Assembly: GCF_019801465.1 (NCBI RefSeq)
Contig: NZ_JAHVJA010000001.1
Location: 372,001 to 436,000 of the forward strand
DNA: 64,000 nt
Origin: Leisingera daeponensis
Lineage (GTDB): Bacteria; Pseudomonadota; Alphaproteobacteria; Rhodobacterales; Rhodobacteraceae
Reading direction: 5' to 3'
Shown here piece after piece: positions 21,238 to 31,634 of the stretch (positions are counted from its first letter, which is position 1; each line of letters begins with the position of its first letter). Both the position numbers and the translations under genes were made by a program. A model generated the notes under the pieces. That model saw nothing but the letters and a program-made list of their open reading frames with translations, did no database searches and was not told the origin of the DNA.

Positions 21238-21851
21238 CTGTCCGGTCCGATCAGCCCCAGTCCGCGCAGGTAAATGCCGATACCGCTTTCCAGCAGATCC
21301 TCGGGAGGAAAGGGGGAGGCGGCACCGGGGGAATTACGGGCGTAAAGCTCCACCACCCCGTGGCTCATTGCCAGGACGTGGGCTGAGAACATGGAGGCCG
21401 GCGGCCGTTTCTCGGCCGGGATATGCTGGCTGAGGTCCGCCGCGGCACGTTCCAGGATTTGCCGCGCGCGGGCGGCGGCATCGGCCAGCTCCGGCGTGCG
21501 GTTCACCGAGATGCCGCTTTCGAACATGGCGATATAGTGGCCCGGGTGTTTGCGGGCAAAGGCGAGGTAGGCCCGCCCGGTTGCCTCGAACGCCGCCAGC
21601 GCGGAAGGCTGGTACTTGTCATAGGCATGCTGCATCAGGTCGGCGAACATGATGTAGCCCTGCCGCGAAGCCTCCGCGATCAGGTCCTCGCGCCCTTCGA
21701 AATGCCGGTAGACCGCTGCCGGGGTGACGCCCGCCTGTTTTGCCGCTTCCGACAGGGTGAAACCCGTCGGCCCCTTGGCCTCGATCAGCTGCAGGGCGGC
21801 CTCCACCAGCGCCTGGCGCAGATTGCCGTGATGATAACCGCGTTTAGGCAT
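21234..21851 (-). CDS. TetR-family transcriptional regulator
   Basis: A 205-residue repressor. The N-terminal helix-turn-helix (about 8-55) reads [20 protein letters not shown] and [20 protein letters not shown]. The ligand domain matches the WHG-type TetR C-terminal region. The ATG at 21851 overlaps the end of ppk2 by 8 bp, so it is in an operon behind ppk2, and it is convergent with the cyclase gene (4-bp overlap). The effector is unknown. Confidence 0.9.
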   Translation of the reverse strand: MPKRGYHHGNLRQALVEAALQLIEAKGPTGFTLSEAAKQAGVTPAAVYRHFEGREDLIAEASRQGYIMFADLMQHAYDKYQPSALAAFEATGRAYLAFARKHPGHYIAMFESGISVNRTPELADAAARARQILERAAADLSQHIPAEKRPPASMFSAHVLAMSHGVVELYARNSPGAASPFPPEDLLESGIGIYLRGLGLIGPDS

Positions 21852-22713
21852 CCCAGATATCAGGGCCTCCGCAAATCCTGGTGTCCAGAGCGCCGATCGC
21901 ACTGCTGTCCTCGTTTTCGTACTCAATTGCGTGCAGCACGCTGCGGATCGCCGCCAGCCGTGCCCGCCGCTTGTCATCGGAGCGGATGACGGTCCAGGGC
22001 GCTTCGGCGCTATGGCTGCGTGTCAGGGTCTCGGCGATAGCAGCGGTGTACGCCTGCCATTTCTCCAGGCCCTTGACGTCGATCGGGCTCAGCTTCCATA
22101 GTTTCAGCGGGTCGCGCTCGCGGGACAGGAACCGGCGCAACTGCTCCGCGCGGCCGACGTTCAGCCAGAATTTGAACAGCCGCACGCCGTCCTCCGCCAG
22201 CGCCTGCTCGAATCCCGTGACCTGGTGAAAAAACCGCTCACGCTGCGCGTCGGTGCAAAAGCCGAAAACCTTTTCGACCACCCCCCGGTTGTACCAGCTG
22301 CGGTCGAAGAAAACGATCTCGCCGCCCGACGGAAGATGCTGGATGTAACGCTGGAAATACCATTGGCTTTGCTCCGCCTCAGTGGGTTTTGCCAAGGCCA
22401 CCACCCGCGCGCCGCGGGGGTTCAGATTCTCGCGGAAGCGCTTGATGGTGCCACCCTTTCCTGCGGCATCGCGGCCTTCGAAGATGATTGCGATCCGCTC
22501 TCCCGTGGCCTTGACCCAGGCCTGCAGCTTGACCAGTTCGATCTGAAGCGCCGCGATCTCCTTGTCATAGTCCTTGCGGCCCATCCGTTCATCATGCGGG
22601 TAGGAGGGGTTCAGAATGTCATCCTTGCCGGCCGTTTCGATGGCCTTGCGGATGTCCTTCGGGGCTGCGTTTTCAAAGTAGGCGCTGATCGCGCCGTCAA
22701 ACGGCCGCTGCAT
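21844..22713 (-). CDS. ppk2: Polyphosphate kinase 2 (PPK2 family)
   Basis: A 289-residue P-loop kinase that transfers phosphate between polyphosphate and nucleoside di- or monophosphates. Walker A is [16 protein letters not shown] and the lid/Walker B region is [34 protein letters not shown] and [13 protein letters not shown] are PPK2 signatures. The ATG at 22713 has CAGGAGGG at the right distance; an in-frame ATG seven codons upstream does not. It is followed by a TetR gene in an overlapping arrangement. Nucleotide preference cannot be read safely. Confidence 0.93.
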   Translation of the reverse strand: MQRPFDGAISAYFENAAPKDIRKAIETAGKDDILNPSYPHDERMGRKDYDKEIAALQIELVKLQAWVKATGERIAIIFEGRDAAGKGGTIKRFRENLNPRGARVVALAKPTEAEQSQWYFQRYIQHLPSGGEIVFFDRSWYNRGVVEKVFGFCTDAQRERFFHQVTGFEQALAEDGVRLFKFWLNVGRAEQLRRFLSRERDPLKLWKLSPIDVKGLEKWQAYTAAIAETLTRSHSAEAPWTVIRSDDKRRARLAAIRSVLHAIEYENEDSSAIGALDTRICGGPDIWDA

Positions 22714-22772
22714 GTAAAACCCTCCTGTCCTCAAACCCTTATATGGGATGGCAGTATGGAATGTGAATCGGT

Positions 22773-23753
22773 TTAACGCAAATGCGCGCGGTCGGCAGCG
22801 CGGCGGACGGCGGCGGCGACCTCATCGGTTGCCACATGCTGCGGCATATGGCCGATCCCGTCCAGCAGGGTCAGCCGCGCGGTGGCCACGTGCCGCGCCA
22901 GCCCGCCGGCATGAAGATCGGGGCTGACCAGGTCATCCTCGCTGCCGTGGATGACCTCCAGCGGCACCGTGATGCCGCCATAGCGGCGGGACAGTTCGGT
23001 CACTTCCTCCAGCAGGTTCGCCCGCTGCCGTGCATTTGCCCGCAGGGAGCCGCGCCGCAGCGACAGGCCGGTTCCAAAATGCTCTGCATAGCCAGCCGGC
23101 ACGGACTGCGGGGCGAAGATTTCCTGCAAGGAGCGGCTGACCACAAATTCCGGCACATAGGCCGCAAGCAAGGGCACGGCCACCGCACTGCCGAAGCGGG
23201 AGGACGTGACGCGGTACAGCGGATCCAGCGGCGTGGTCCAGGGGTAGGCAACACCGGACACCGACACCAGGGCCGCGACACTGTCGGGGTGATCCACCGC
23301 CCAGGCCAGCGCTACCGCGCCGCCGTAGCTTTGGCCCAGCACGACAGGTTTCCCGGCGCCCATCTGCGCCGCAGCCTGGCGCAGCACTTCGGCCTGCTGG
23401 CGGATGGTGGCTCCGCTGCCGTTCAGAGGGCTGGAATAGCCCAGGCCCGGGCGGTCGAAGATCAGGATGCGGAATTCGTTGGCCAGGGCAGGCGCCAGGC
23501 GGAAGGTCATGTCGCGGGTGTTGCCGCTGGAGCCGTGGAGCAGGACCAGATCCGGGGCGCTGCCCTTGGGCCGGCCCATTTCCACCACATGCACCCGGTG
23601 GCTGCCCACGACAAGGATCTCGCCCTGGGGCGGGTGGCGGGCCTCTGCCGCGGCCTCGCGCCGGGCCGCCTGCCAGGCGGTCAGCGCGGCGCCGGCCGCC
23701 ATGGCGAAACCCGCCCAGATCAGCATCCTAGCGGCCAATCTCATCCAGATCAT
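22773..23753 (-). CDS. Alpha/beta-hydrolase, membrane-anchored
   Basis: About 326 residues. An N-terminal hydrophobic helix ([18 protein letters not shown]) acts as an anchor or signal. The hydrolase fold shows the oxyanion segment [13 protein letters not shown], nucleophile Ser in [12 protein letters not shown], acid in IHGSEDDLV and His in [10 protein letters not shown]. The substrate is unknown. The start is unsure: ATG 23753 and ATG 23744 are both inside the 3' end of metA (stop at 23728) and neither has a clear ribosome site, so translation is probably coupled to metA. Confidence 0.82.
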   Translation of the reverse strand: MIWMRLAARMLIWAGFAMAAGAALTAWQAARREAAAEARHPPQGEILVVGSHRVHVVEMGRPKGSAPDLVLLHGSSGNTRDMTFRLAPALANEFRILIFDRPGLGYSSPLNGSGATIRQQAEVLRQAAAQMGAGKPVVLGQSYGGAVALAWAVDHPDSVAALVSVSGVAYPWTTPLDPLYRVTSSRFGSAVAVPLLAAYVPEFVVSRSLQEIFAPQSVPAGYAEHFGTGLSLRRGSLRANARQRANLLEEVTELSRRYGGITVPLEVIHGSEDDLVSPDLHAGGLARHVATARLTLLDGIGHMPQHVATDEVAAAVRRAADRAHLR

Positions 23754-24645
23754 AAGGCGTCGTCTGGTAGATCTCATTGATCCAGTTGCCGTACAGAAGA
23801 TGCGCATGGCTGCGCCAGCGGTTCTGCGGCTGACGGCTGGGATCATCGTCCGGGTAGTAATTGCCCGGAACATTGATCGGGGTGCCATTGGCCACGTCGC
23901 GGTCGTATTCCTGCTTCAGCGTATCGCTGTCGTATTCGAAATGGTTGAAGATATAGAGCGCGCGATGCGCCTTGTCCTCGATCAGGCAGGGGCCGACCTC
24001 ATCGCTGCCCAGCAGCGTTGTCAGCCCCGGGACCGCGTCGACCTCTGCCTGCTTCATTTCCGTCCAGCGGCTGACAGGGATGACGAAATCATCCGAAAAC
24101 CCGCGCAGATAAGGCGAGGCCGGCGCCAGGTTCCGGTGCCGGAAGCAGCCGAACGCCTTGTGGTCCAGCATGTGCTTCTTCACGCCGTGGAAATGGTTGA
24201 TCATCGCCATCCCGCCCCAGCAGACGCCAAAGGTGGAATGCACGTTGGTCTGGGTCCATTCAAAGACTTCGCGCATCTCGTCCCAATAGGTCACCTCGGG
24301 AAACTCCAGATGCTCGATCGGCGCGCCAGTGATGATCAGCCCGTCGAACTTCTCGTGCTTCACTTCCTGGAAGGAGTGGTAGAACTCCTCCATGTGCTCA
24401 GCCGCGGTGTTCTTGGTCTGATGCTCGGTCATCCGGATCAGGCTCAGCTCGATCTGCAAGGGCGTGGCGCCGATCAGCCGGGCGAACTGGTTTTCCGTCT
24501 GGATCTTCTTGGGCATCAGATTGAGCAGCCCGATGCGCAGGGCCCGGATATCCTGACGCGCCGCCTGATCCGGCGACATGACCATCACGCCTTCGTTCGT
24601 CAGAACGTCATAGGCGGGGAGGTCTGCGGGGATCTTGATGGGCAT
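23728..24645 (-). CDS. metA: Homoserine O-acetyltransferase (MetA type)
   Basis: Activates homoserine for methionine synthesis. The 305-residue protein has the MetA acyl-enzyme Cys142 (FGVCWGG) and the H235/E237 pair (FNHFEYDS). Residue 111 is Glu ([11 protein letters not shown]). In characterised MetA proteins Glu111 goes with acetyl-CoA and Gly111 with succinyl-CoA, so this enzyme should be an acetyltransferase despite the common name homoserine succinyltransferase. Only 59 bp separate it from the upstream ATPase gene, leaving no room for a SAM riboswitch. Confidence 0.95.
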   Translation of the reverse strand: MPIKIPADLPAYDVLTNEGVMVMSPDQAARQDIRALRIGLLNLMPKKIQTENQFARLIGATPLQIELSLIRMTEHQTKNTAAEHMEEFYHSFQEVKHEKFDGLIITGAPIEHLEFPEVTYWDEMREVFEWTQTNVHSTFGVCWGGMAMINHFHGVKKHMLDHKAFGCFRHRNLAPASPYLRGFSDDFVIPVSRWTEMKQAEVDAVPGLTTLLGSDEVGPCLIEDKAHRALYIFNHFEYDSDTLKQEYDRDVANGTPINVPGNYYPDDDPSRQPQNRWRSHAHLLYGNWINEIYQTTPYDLDEIGR

Positions 24646-24704
24646 GTCACTGTCCTGATTTGCGGAAGGTTGTGCGATATAGCGGAGGTTGTCAGATAAG
24701 CGGC

Positions 24705-25568
24705 CTAGCCGCGGGCCTCAAGGGCCGAGGCGATCAAATCCACGAAACCGGCCTCATCCTTGACGGCAGAGATCTGGTCGGCGGTTACGGTCACGCCCCA
24801 ATTGTCCGCCATCGCCTGATAGCGCGGCTGGCGGTGCGCCAGCGCCTGGGCATAGGTCCAGCGGATGAACGCATCGGGGTCCACATCGCTTTCAGCTATG
24901 CCGTTTTCCTTGAGATACTCTTGCCAGACCCGGTCCAGGAACTCCGGCTGATAGGACATTGGCTTGGGCGCGCGGTCAAAGCGGCGCACCAGCTTCTCGG
25001 TATGGGCCTCGTCGCCCTTGATCCAGACCATCAGCGTGTGCTTGCTGAGTTCGGTCAGCACAGGGTCATTCGGGTTGCTCGCGTCGACCCATTCACAGAT
25101 CGAACCGCCGGTGTCGCAGATGAAATTGGGGTAGCCGTAAAGCTGCTGGGCGCGGCCGGCAAAGTACTCCGTATCCAGCAGCGCGCGGATCTCGGCCACC
25201 CGGAACTGCTCCTGGCGCCGCTTGTATTCAAGGATGGGCAGGCCGCCTTTGGCTTCGTCTCCTGGTTTGCCGAGGTAGGCGGAAACCGGCGTCAGGTTCT
25301 CAAAGGTTATGTTGGAGCCGATGAAGATCGAATCCGACAGCAGCAGCTCGCGCAGAAACGGCACTTTCATCGCCTCGGCCTTGGCGTTGTCGGCGATGTA
25401 CTCGCCCATGTAGCGGGTGCCGATGCGGTAATCGACCGAGTAGTGGAACCAGCTGCCGGCCCCGCGCAAAACGTTGCTGACATAGGTTTTTCCAAGCCCG
25501 GACATGCCAAAGAACAGCACCCGTTTGTTCGGCGCGCCGCGCCAGTCCTGTGCGGAAGAGTAAAGCAT
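24705..25568 (-). CDS. P-loop ATPase/kinase-like protein of unknown role
   Basis: A 287-residue soluble protein with a Walker A motif very near the N-terminus ([19 protein letters not shown]). The C-terminal half is acidic and aromatic ([16 protein letters not shown]). Features such as [12 protein letters not shown] and LMVWIKGDE resemble nucleotide or adenylate-kinase-like folds, but I cannot place it in a named family. It precedes metA on the same strand. A small-molecule kinase is possible. Confidence 0.75.
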   Translation of the reverse strand: MLYSSAQDWRGAPNKRVLFFGMSGLGKTYVSNVLRGAGSWFHYSVDYRIGTRYMGEYIADNAKAEAMKVPFLRELLLSDSIFIGSNITFENLTPVSAYLGKPGDEAKGGLPILEYKRRQEQFRVAEIRALLDTEYFAGRAQQLYGYPNFICDTGGSICEWVDASNPNDPVLTELSKHTLMVWIKGDEAHTEKLVRRFDRAPKPMSYQPEFLDRVWQEYLKENGIAESDVDPDAFIRWTYAQALAHRQPRYQAMADNWGVTVTADQISAVKDEAGFVDLIASALEARG

Positions 25569-25651
25569 GAAAGTTCAAGTCCCTGAAGGTGTCACGCCTT
25601 GCTAGCCACCTGCGGGGCCTTGGTCAATTCCATGCGCGCTTGCGCCGCGGC

Positions 25652-25683
25652 AAAAGAAAACCCCGCCCCGGAAGGGGGCGGGG
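25652..25683 (-). terminator. Terminator of the FadL-like porin gene
   Basis: On the reverse strand CCCCGCCCC(C)TTCCGGGGCGGGG is followed by TTTTCTTTTG. It is 25 bp past the stop at 25708. Confidence 0.88.
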
Positions 25684-25707
25684 CATGCTGTCTGCTACGT
25701 GCCTTGA

Positions 25708-26832
25708 TCAGAAGTGGAAGCCGACCTTCAGGCCGAAGCTGACGGCATCGTTGTCCTGAAAGTTGCTGACAGGGTTGCCGCCGGGCGAGGCAACCGCATC
25801 CCCCAGCTGGGTGTAGCGCACACCGGCGGAGACCGTCATGTTGTCCTGCTTGTATTGTACGCCCACGCGGATCGCCTCATAGCCGTGGGTCGGCGCCAGC
25901 GGCGAAACCAGGTCGTCCCCGTCCGCATCGGCGTAAATCAGAGCCACCGAGCCGGACCAGTTCTCGTTGAAGGCGCGGCCAACGCCCAATGTGTAGGTCA
26001 CCGAGTCGTCCAGGTCGATCAGGTCGATTGACCGGCCGGCAAGGGTGCTCAGGCCAGGCACCACCAGATCGGTGACGCTGTGTTCCGCCCAGCGGATGCC
26101 GCCGAACAGCAGCGTGTCCTTGGCGATTCCGGTCTGGAAGTCCAGGTTCACCGACTGCGGCGTCTTGGTCTTGGTCGCGGTGGCGGCGGTTGCTGTTGTG
26201 GCGAAAGTTTCATTCAGATCGAAATCATGCTCAATCTCGGAGCTGTAAGTCAGTGCCGCGCGCAGGGCGATCTCGGGGATCTCGTAGGCCACGCCGGCCA
26301 CCCAGCCAAAGGCGCCGTCCTTGTTCACCTTCACATTGTAAGAGCCGCCGATGGAGGTGTAGGCGCCCCCCTGCAGATTGATCTCACCGTCAATTTCCTG
26401 GTAGCGGATGCCGCCGTGGACGCTGAAGCGGTCATTGAACTTGTAGCGCAGCAGGGCGGTGAGGGCGTTGGAATCCGCCTGCGCTGTGGTGCCGCCAAGC
26501 AGCAGGGAGCCGCTGGTGGGATAGGCGATATCCACGCCCCACGGCTGATCGAAGATCAGCGCGAACGACAGCTGCTCGTTGATGTCGCGCTTGTAGCCCG
26601 CCCCGAACATGTTGAACCGGTCACCGACATCGCCGGTTGCAGAGCCAAGCGGATTCAGTGACGTGCGGTCATTGCCCGACAGGTCCACCGACGTTGTCGC
26701 GAACGAAAACTCCGCGTAGTTGCCGTCTTCGAAGATGAGACCGATGGGCTGGCCGGTGCGGTCCAGACCGCTCGCCATGGCAGACCCCGATACCAGCGCC
26801 AGTGCCGCTGAGGTTGCAAGATAGCGTTTCAT
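25708..26832 (-). CDS. FadL/OMPP1-type outer-membrane transporter
   Basis: A 374-residue outer-membrane beta-barrel. A cleavable signal peptide (MKRYLATSAALALVSGSAMA) is followed by alternating aromatic/polar strands and the protein ends in the barrel signature with a terminal Phe (VGFHF). SLNPLGSATGDVGDRFNMFGAGYK and the spacing of strands resemble the FadL family, which takes up long-chain fatty acids or other hydrophobic compounds. The usual FadL N-terminal NPA plug motif is not obvious. The 103 bp upstream carry a single TTAACC at 26912. Confidence 0.82.
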   Translation of the reverse strand: MKRYLATSAALALVSGSAMASGLDRTGQPIGLIFEDGNYAEFSFATTSVDLSGNDRTSLNPLGSATGDVGDRFNMFGAGYKRDINEQLSFALIFDQPWGVDIAYPTSGSLLLGGTTAQADSNALTALLRYKFNDRFSVHGGIRYQEIDGEINLQGGAYTSIGGSYNVKVNKDGAFGWVAGVAYEIPEIALRAALTYSSEIEHDFDLNETFATTATAATATKTKTPQSVNLDFQTGIAKDTLLFGGIRWAEHSVTDLVVPGLSTLAGRSIDLIDLDDSVTYTLGVGRAFNENWSGSVALIYADADGDDLVSPLAPTHGYEAIRVGVQYKQDNMTVSAGVRYTQLGDAVASPGGNPVSNFQDNDAVSFGLKVGFHF

Positions 26833-26935
26833 TGTTCCTCCCTGAATTGCAGCTCCTCCAAGCCGCTTTACGCGAACGTAATCGGGCGGATTTCAGCAAA
26901 TCAACATTAACCGCACGGCAACTAGCTGCTTTCCA

Positions 26936-27820
26936 TCAGCTTTGAGGGGTTCCGTGGGGCGCTCTTGCAACTATGTTGAGGTAATTTGCGATGCAGATGA
27001 TGGCAGCGCCGCCCAGCACCCAGGCATCCAGCGCCTCGCCATAGATCACCATGCCCAGGATGGCGATGGCGGGCAGGCGGGCAAAGTCCACCGGCACCAC
27101 CACGCTGGCCGGCGCCAGCGACAGGGCGGTGGTCAGGCAGAAATGCGCTGTCAGGCCGGCGATTCCGATCAGCACCAGCCAGGGCAGGGTGGAAGCATCA
27201 GGCAGCGCCATATCGCCGTCCCATCCCGCCGCGATCAGCCCCATCGCCAGCTGCATCGTGGTCAGCCAGAACAGGATCGAGGCGGTGTGCTCATGCCGGG
27301 TCAGCCGCTTGGTCAGGATCGCGGTCAGTGCAAAGAAGACGGCGCAGCTGGCCGCCGCCGCGAGGCCGATGTTCAGCGTCTCCGGGCTGGGCCGCGCCAC
27401 GATCAGAATGCCGGCAAAGCCAATTGCTGCAGCCAGCATCCGCCGCCGGGTCAGCGCCTCGCCCAGCAGCAGCGGCGACAGGATAATCACCCACAGCGGT
27501 GACGTGAACTCCAGTGCAAAGACCTGCGCCAGGGGAATCAGAGTCACAGCCAGGAACCACAGGTTCTGGCCGGTGAAGTGGAAGATATTGCGCAGCAGAT
27601 GCACCCCCAGCCGCTGCCGCCGCACCTGGCGCCAGCGGCCCGTGGCAGTCAGGACGGCCAGCACGATCAGCACCCCCACCAGGCTGCGGTAGGCCATGAT
27701 CTCAAAGGTGTCCAGCGTCAGCCCGGCCTCGCGTCCGGCAATGGCCATGGCAGAGAACGACACAATGGCGCCCACCATCCACAGCGCTGCCAGTCCCGCG
27801 CGCGTCTCGCCTTGTGCCAT
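26936..27820 (-). CDS. EamA (DMT-superfamily) transporter
   Basis: A 294-residue inner-membrane protein with ten predicted helices in two EamA repeats (about 10-140 and 150-285). The repeat motifs FALEFTSPLWVIILSPLLLGE and VVVPVDFARLPAIAILGMVIYGE both end with the conserved (Y/L)GE. Members export amino acids, metabolites or drugs; the substrate is unknown. It has its own short promoter region. Confidence 0.9.
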   Translation of the reverse strand: MAQGETRAGLAALWMVGAIVSFSAMAIAGREAGLTLDTFEIMAYRSLVGVLIVLAVLTATGRWRQVRRQRLGVHLLRNIFHFTGQNLWFLAVTLIPLAQVFALEFTSPLWVIILSPLLLGEALTRRRMLAAAIGFAGILIVARPSPETLNIGLAAAASCAVFFALTAILTKRLTRHEHTASILFWLTTMQLAMGLIAAGWDGDMALPDASTLPWLVLIGIAGLTAHFCLTTALSLAPASVVVPVDFARLPAIAILGMVIYGEALDAWVLGGAAIICIANYLNIVARAPHGTPQS

Positions 27821-27924
27821 GCCTGCCCCCTTGATCAGCTGGGGAGAGAGAAGGCGGAATTTTCCTCCGGGGTCAAGCGCAACCGGGGGCGCCGGCTGCT
27901 CTCGGGGGAGGCCGCGCGCGGGAT

Positions 27925-29430
27925 TCAGGCGGCCGCTCTGTGCGGGGAGCGCATATCCAGGGAACGTCCGGCCTCGATATAGGAGGCGGCAGCCGCCACC
28001 GGGTCGAAGTTCAGCCGGTCCAGCAGCGCGCGTATCTCTGCGGTGAGCTCCTCGGTGACCCCGGACGGATCCTGTGTGGCATTTTTCTTCTCCGGCAGCA
28101 CGATCCGGCCGCTGTGGCCCAGATCCGCCAGCAGTTCGGCAGCTCCATGCGGTTTGACCGCCTCTTCGAGCCGGGCCTCCACGAAATTTATCTTCTGGCG
28201 GTATTTCAGCAGGTAGTAGGCATAGCGCGCTTCCATCTCCAGGGCGTACCAGATGGCCCAGCCGATTTGTCCCAGCTTCAAGTAAGCAGCGGGATCGACG
28301 ATGACGTTTTCATAGCTCACGTCCAGATACCACTGCCAGATCAGGGTTAAGTTGCTGAAATCGCCACGGCCGGCGTAGCTGGCGCATTGCTTGGCCAGAT
28401 CGCGGCGCAGGATGATAACGGTTGTGCGGTCGCAGATGCTGCTTTCCGCAAGCGCCTCGATCAGCCCGCATTTGCCCAGCGTGTGGTTGGATTCCGCATA
28501 AGGCGCTGCAAGAGCGCCCAGCTTGGTCCTCCAGAACTCTTGCATCCTTGGATTCATGCCAAGCGTGTTGAAGGTGCGCATGTGGCCGATTTCCGGCATG
28601 GCCGTGCCGAAATCCTCCACCCCCAGCGGCTCGTGCACCGAGTTGATCTGCAGGTTGCTCTGCAAAAACTCCGCCAGCCAGGCAGTGCCGGTGCGCCCGG
28701 CCGAAAGCGTGAACATGAAATCGCGTGTTCCGGCCAGCTCTTGCTTGGGGACGGCAGCCGGTGCGCCCGGGCACGTGTAGCCGAACTTGCGGATCTCCGC
28801 GGCACACCGATCAGCGACGATAGCGGCTGTGCCGGGATGCTGGGAATACAGCGTTTCCGGATCGGTGCCGGTGCGCGGGCGGATGTTGCCCTTGGCGCGC
28901 AAGCTTGAAAACCGGTCCCACAGACCGTTGATCCCAAGCGCCTTTATGTCTTCCTCCAGATGTTCGTAGCGGAGGAAAACGTCGGGCGCAGCCGGTCCTT
29001 CCAGCGGCGCGATTTCGCAGTTCTCCCTCAGCAGCCCGGGAAACCGGCGGACAAATTGCCCAAAGGGCATGCCGGCCGCATCCGCTTTTTCCCAGTAATA
29101 GCGCGAGATGATCGCGTCATAGGGATCGCGCCAGATGGTGACCTTGGTGTAGCTGTCCCAGATCTCCTTCGGGATGACAGTCTTGGCCTCCGCAGCGGGG
29201 ATGTGGTGATAGAAATCTGCCTCTGATTCAGTGCCATCGGGCCAAACCTGGCGGCGGTGGTTCTGCGGGCCTGGATAGCCCAATTCCGCACGGGTGCGTT
29301 CATCTCCAGGGGTGATCGGCGTGATGATGCTCGCTTCGTCGCAGAAACTGGACAAGGCGATTTCAAAAGACGTGCCGCCCACCTTTTTGGTCTTGATGAA
29401 GATGAGTTTCAGGGGGTGGCAAATAATCAT
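27925..29430 (-). CDS. Tandem (two-module) sulfotransferase-family protein
   Basis: A 501-residue protein made of two sulfotransferase-like modules. Module 1 (about 1-225) begins with the PAPS-binding loop IFIKTKKVGGTSFEIALS and has WRDPYDAIISRYYW, the usual 3'-phosphate motif. Module 2 (about 235-490) begins with FMFTLSAGRTGTAWLAEFL and has VIILRRDLAKQCASY. Two complete P-loops in one bacterial chain are uncommon. Either module could transfer sulfate to a glycan or lipid, or one could be inactive. ATG 29430 has TTGGAG nine bases upstream; the frame is open 25 codons further. No sulfate-activation genes are nearby. Confidence 0.82.
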   Translation of the reverse strand: MIICHPLKLIFIKTKKVGGTSFEIALSSFCDEASIITPITPGDERTRAELGYPGPQNHRRQVWPDGTESEADFYHHIPAAEAKTVIPKEIWDSYTKVTIWRDPYDAIISRYYWEKADAAGMPFGQFVRRFPGLLRENCEIAPLEGPAAPDVFLRYEHLEEDIKALGINGLWDRFSSLRAKGNIRPRTGTDPETLYSQHPGTAAIVADRCAAEIRKFGYTCPGAPAAVPKQELAGTRDFMFTLSAGRTGTAWLAEFLQSNLQINSVHEPLGVEDFGTAMPEIGHMRTFNTLGMNPRMQEFWRTKLGALAAPYAESNHTLGKCGLIEALAESSICDRTTVIILRRDLAKQCASYAGRGDFSNLTLIWQWYLDVSYENVIVDPAAYLKLGQIGWAIWYALEMEARYAYYLLKYRQKINFVEARLEEAVKPHGAAELLADLGHSGRIVLPEKKNATQDPSGVTEELTAEIRALLDRLNFDPVAAAASYIEAGRSLDMRSPHRAAA

Positions 29431-29701
29431 CAGTGTCTCCAAGCCTGCGGTGTCCGGCTTAGTGTCGCCAAAACACCTGACAGATTGATTAACCTGAGGC
29501 GGCAAGCCAGCGGCCGGCCAGCCAAGCCCGGACCCGGAAATACGGGCCGAAGCCGGGCAAGGCGGCCCGGTTCGTCATGGGATAGGGGGGAGGCCCTGTG
29601 CTTGGCGCTCAGTGCGGACTCGGTAACATGTGCGAAGTGCGGCAGAACGAAATTCTAATTGAAAACGGCCATCTTCCGCCTTCGCATATCTTGAAACAGA
29701 T

Positions 29702-29726
29702 GGCCGCCGGTTTCAAACCGGCGGCC
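29702..29726. terminator. Perfect 12-bp hairpin downstream of guaA
   Basis: GGCCGCCGGTTT-C-AAACCGGCGGCC lies 94 bp past the guaA stop in a 390-bp gap (29431-29820). No T-run follows on either strand. I see no other feature in the gap; it contains only a TTAACC at 29490 and an implausible forward ORF. Confidence 0.5.
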
Positions 29727-29820
29727 TGGTGTTCCGCTCAAGATGGAACAAATTTGCTTAAAGGTTGCCTGGAAAGGGCGCGGATGCCACCGCGGTTTCA
29801 AAGCGCTGGATTGGCCTTGA

Positions 29821-31389
29821 TCATTCCCACTCGATGGTTCCCGGAGGCTTCGAGGTGATGTCGTAGGTGCAGCGGTTGATGCCCTTCACCTCGTTGATGA
29901 TCCGGGTGGCGGTTTCGCCCAGGAATTCGTGGCTGAACGGGTAGTAATCCGCGGTCATGCCATCAACCGATGTCACTGCGCGCAGCGCACAGGCATAGTC
30001 ATAGGTGCGGCCGTCGCCCATCACGCCGACGGTGCGGACCGGCAGGATCGCGACGAAGGCCTGCCAGATCTCGTCATAGAGGCCGTGCTTGCGGATCTGG
30101 TCGATATAGATCGCATCCGCTTCGCGCAGGATCTCCAGCTTCTCGCGGGTGATCTCGCCGGGGCAGCGGATCGCCAGACCCGGCCCGGGGAAGGGGTGGC
30201 GGCCGATGAAGCTTTGCGGCAGGCCCAGTTCGCGGCCCAAGGCGCGGACCTCGTCCTTGAACAGCTCGCGCAGCGGTTCCACCAGCTTGAGGCCCATCTT
30301 CTCCGGCAGGCCGCCGACGTTGTGGTGGCTTTTGATGGTGACCGAAGGCCCGCCCGAGAAGGACACGGATTCGATCACATCCGGGTACAGGGTGCCCTGG
30401 GCCAGGAACTCGGCGCCGTCGATGGTGTCGGCGTGTTTCTGGAACACGTCGATGAACAGCTTGCCGATGATCTTGCGCTTGGTTTCCGGGTCCGACTGGC
30501 CGTCCAGCTCGCCCAGGAAAAGATCGCTCTCATCCGCATGGATCAGCTGGATGTTGTAGTTGTCGCGGAACATCGAGACGACTTCTTCCGCCTCGTTCTT
30601 GCGCAAGAGGCCATGGTCCACGAAGACGCAGGTCAGCTGGTCGCCGATCGCCTCGTGGATCAGGATCGCAGCGACCGAAGAGTCGACGCCGCCGGACAGG
30701 CCGCAGATCACCTTCTTGTCGCCGACCTGCTCACGGATCTTCTCGATCATCTGCTCGCGGTAGGCGCCCATGGTCCAGTCGCCGCTGAAACCGGCCAAGC
30801 GCACGAAGTTCTCATAAAGCTTGGCGCCGTTCGGGGTGTGGTGCACCTCCGGATGGAACTGCACCGCATAGAAGTTGCGGCTGACATCGGCGGTGATGGC
30901 AAAGGGCGCATTGGGGGAGGTGCCGTAAACCTCGAACCCCGGGGCGATCCTGCTGACGTGGTCGCCGTGCGACATCCAGACCTGCTCGCGGTCGGCATCA
31001 TCCGCGAACCAGCCGTCCAGCAGCTCCAGCCGCTCAACCGTCGGCGTCACGAAGGCGCGGCCGAATTCGGCGGTGCCGTGGCCGCTTTCCACCTTGCCGC
31101 CCAGCTGGTGCATCATCACCTGCTGGCCATAGCAAATGCCCAGAATCGGCACGCCGAGATCAAAAATCTCCTGGGGCGCACGGGGCGAGCCTTCGCGCGT
31201 CACGCTGTCCGGCCCGCCGGAGAAGATCACCGCCTTGGGCGCCATCTCGCGCACAAAGTCCATGGTGACATTCTGATAGGGGTGGATTTCGCAATAGACG
31301 TTCAGCTCGCGCAGGCGGCGCGCAATCAGCTGCGTGACCTGGCTGCCAAAGTCGATGATGAGAAGGCGGTCATGGGATGTCTCTGTCAT
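29821..31389 (-). CDS. guaA: GMP synthase (glutamine-hydrolysing)
   Basis: Converts XMP to GMP using glutamine and ATP. The 522-residue protein has a class I amidotransferase domain (about 8-200) with nucleophile Cys in GICYGQQVM and His-Glu in QFHPEVHHT. The ATP-pyrophosphatase domain has [12 protein letters not shown]. The C-terminal dimerisation domain ends [17 protein letters not shown], the invariant GuaA tail. ATG 31389 gives the family N-terminus; the frame is open 49 codons upstream but that leader is not conserved-looking. Confidence 0.97.
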   Translation of the reverse strand: MTETSHDRLLIIDFGSQVTQLIARRLRELNVYCEIHPYQNVTMDFVREMAPKAVIFSGGPDSVTREGSPRAPQEIFDLGVPILGICYGQQVMMHQLGGKVESGHGTAEFGRAFVTPTVERLELLDGWFADDADREQVWMSHGDHVSRIAPGFEVYGTSPNAPFAITADVSRNFYAVQFHPEVHHTPNGAKLYENFVRLAGFSGDWTMGAYREQMIEKIREQVGDKKVICGLSGGVDSSVAAILIHEAIGDQLTCVFVDHGLLRKNEAEEVVSMFRDNYNIQLIHADESDLFLGELDGQSDPETKRKIIGKLFIDVFQKHADTIDGAEFLAQGTLYPDVIESVSFSGGPSVTIKSHHNVGGLPEKMGLKLVEPLRELFKDEVRALGRELGLPQSFIGRHPFPGPGLAIRCPGEITREKLEILREADAIYIDQIRKHGLYDEIWQAFVAILPVRTVGVMGDGRTYDYACALRAVTSVDGMTADYYPFSHEFLGETATRIINEVKGINRCTYDITSKPPGTIEWE

Positions 31390-31634
31390 GCACGCGCCAT
31401 AGGGCAGGAACGCATTTTCTGCAAGAGGCTTTGGCCTTAAGCGCCGCCACGCGCCCGGATTTCCGGCCGCGGTCCGGCGGCGCGCGCCCCGAGGGTATGC
31501 CAAAGTCCACCGCGGCGGTGCAAAATGCCCTGCCAATGTCGCTTTTCAACTTGAATGGCCGCAATCCTGCGGCGGCGGGCCGCACGGGGGCTATAATACC
31601 CATCGCAATGAAATGCCTGTGGTGAGGATAAACC

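Noticed and set aside
24646-24704. SAM riboswitch in front of metA
   Set aside because: Only 59 bp separate metA from the preceding gene and no pseudoknot-like pairing is evident.
29598-29858. Forward 86-codon frame between the sulfotransferase gene and guaA
   Set aside because: No ribosome site, reads through a perfect hairpin and into the guaA 3' end, and lacks family resemblance.
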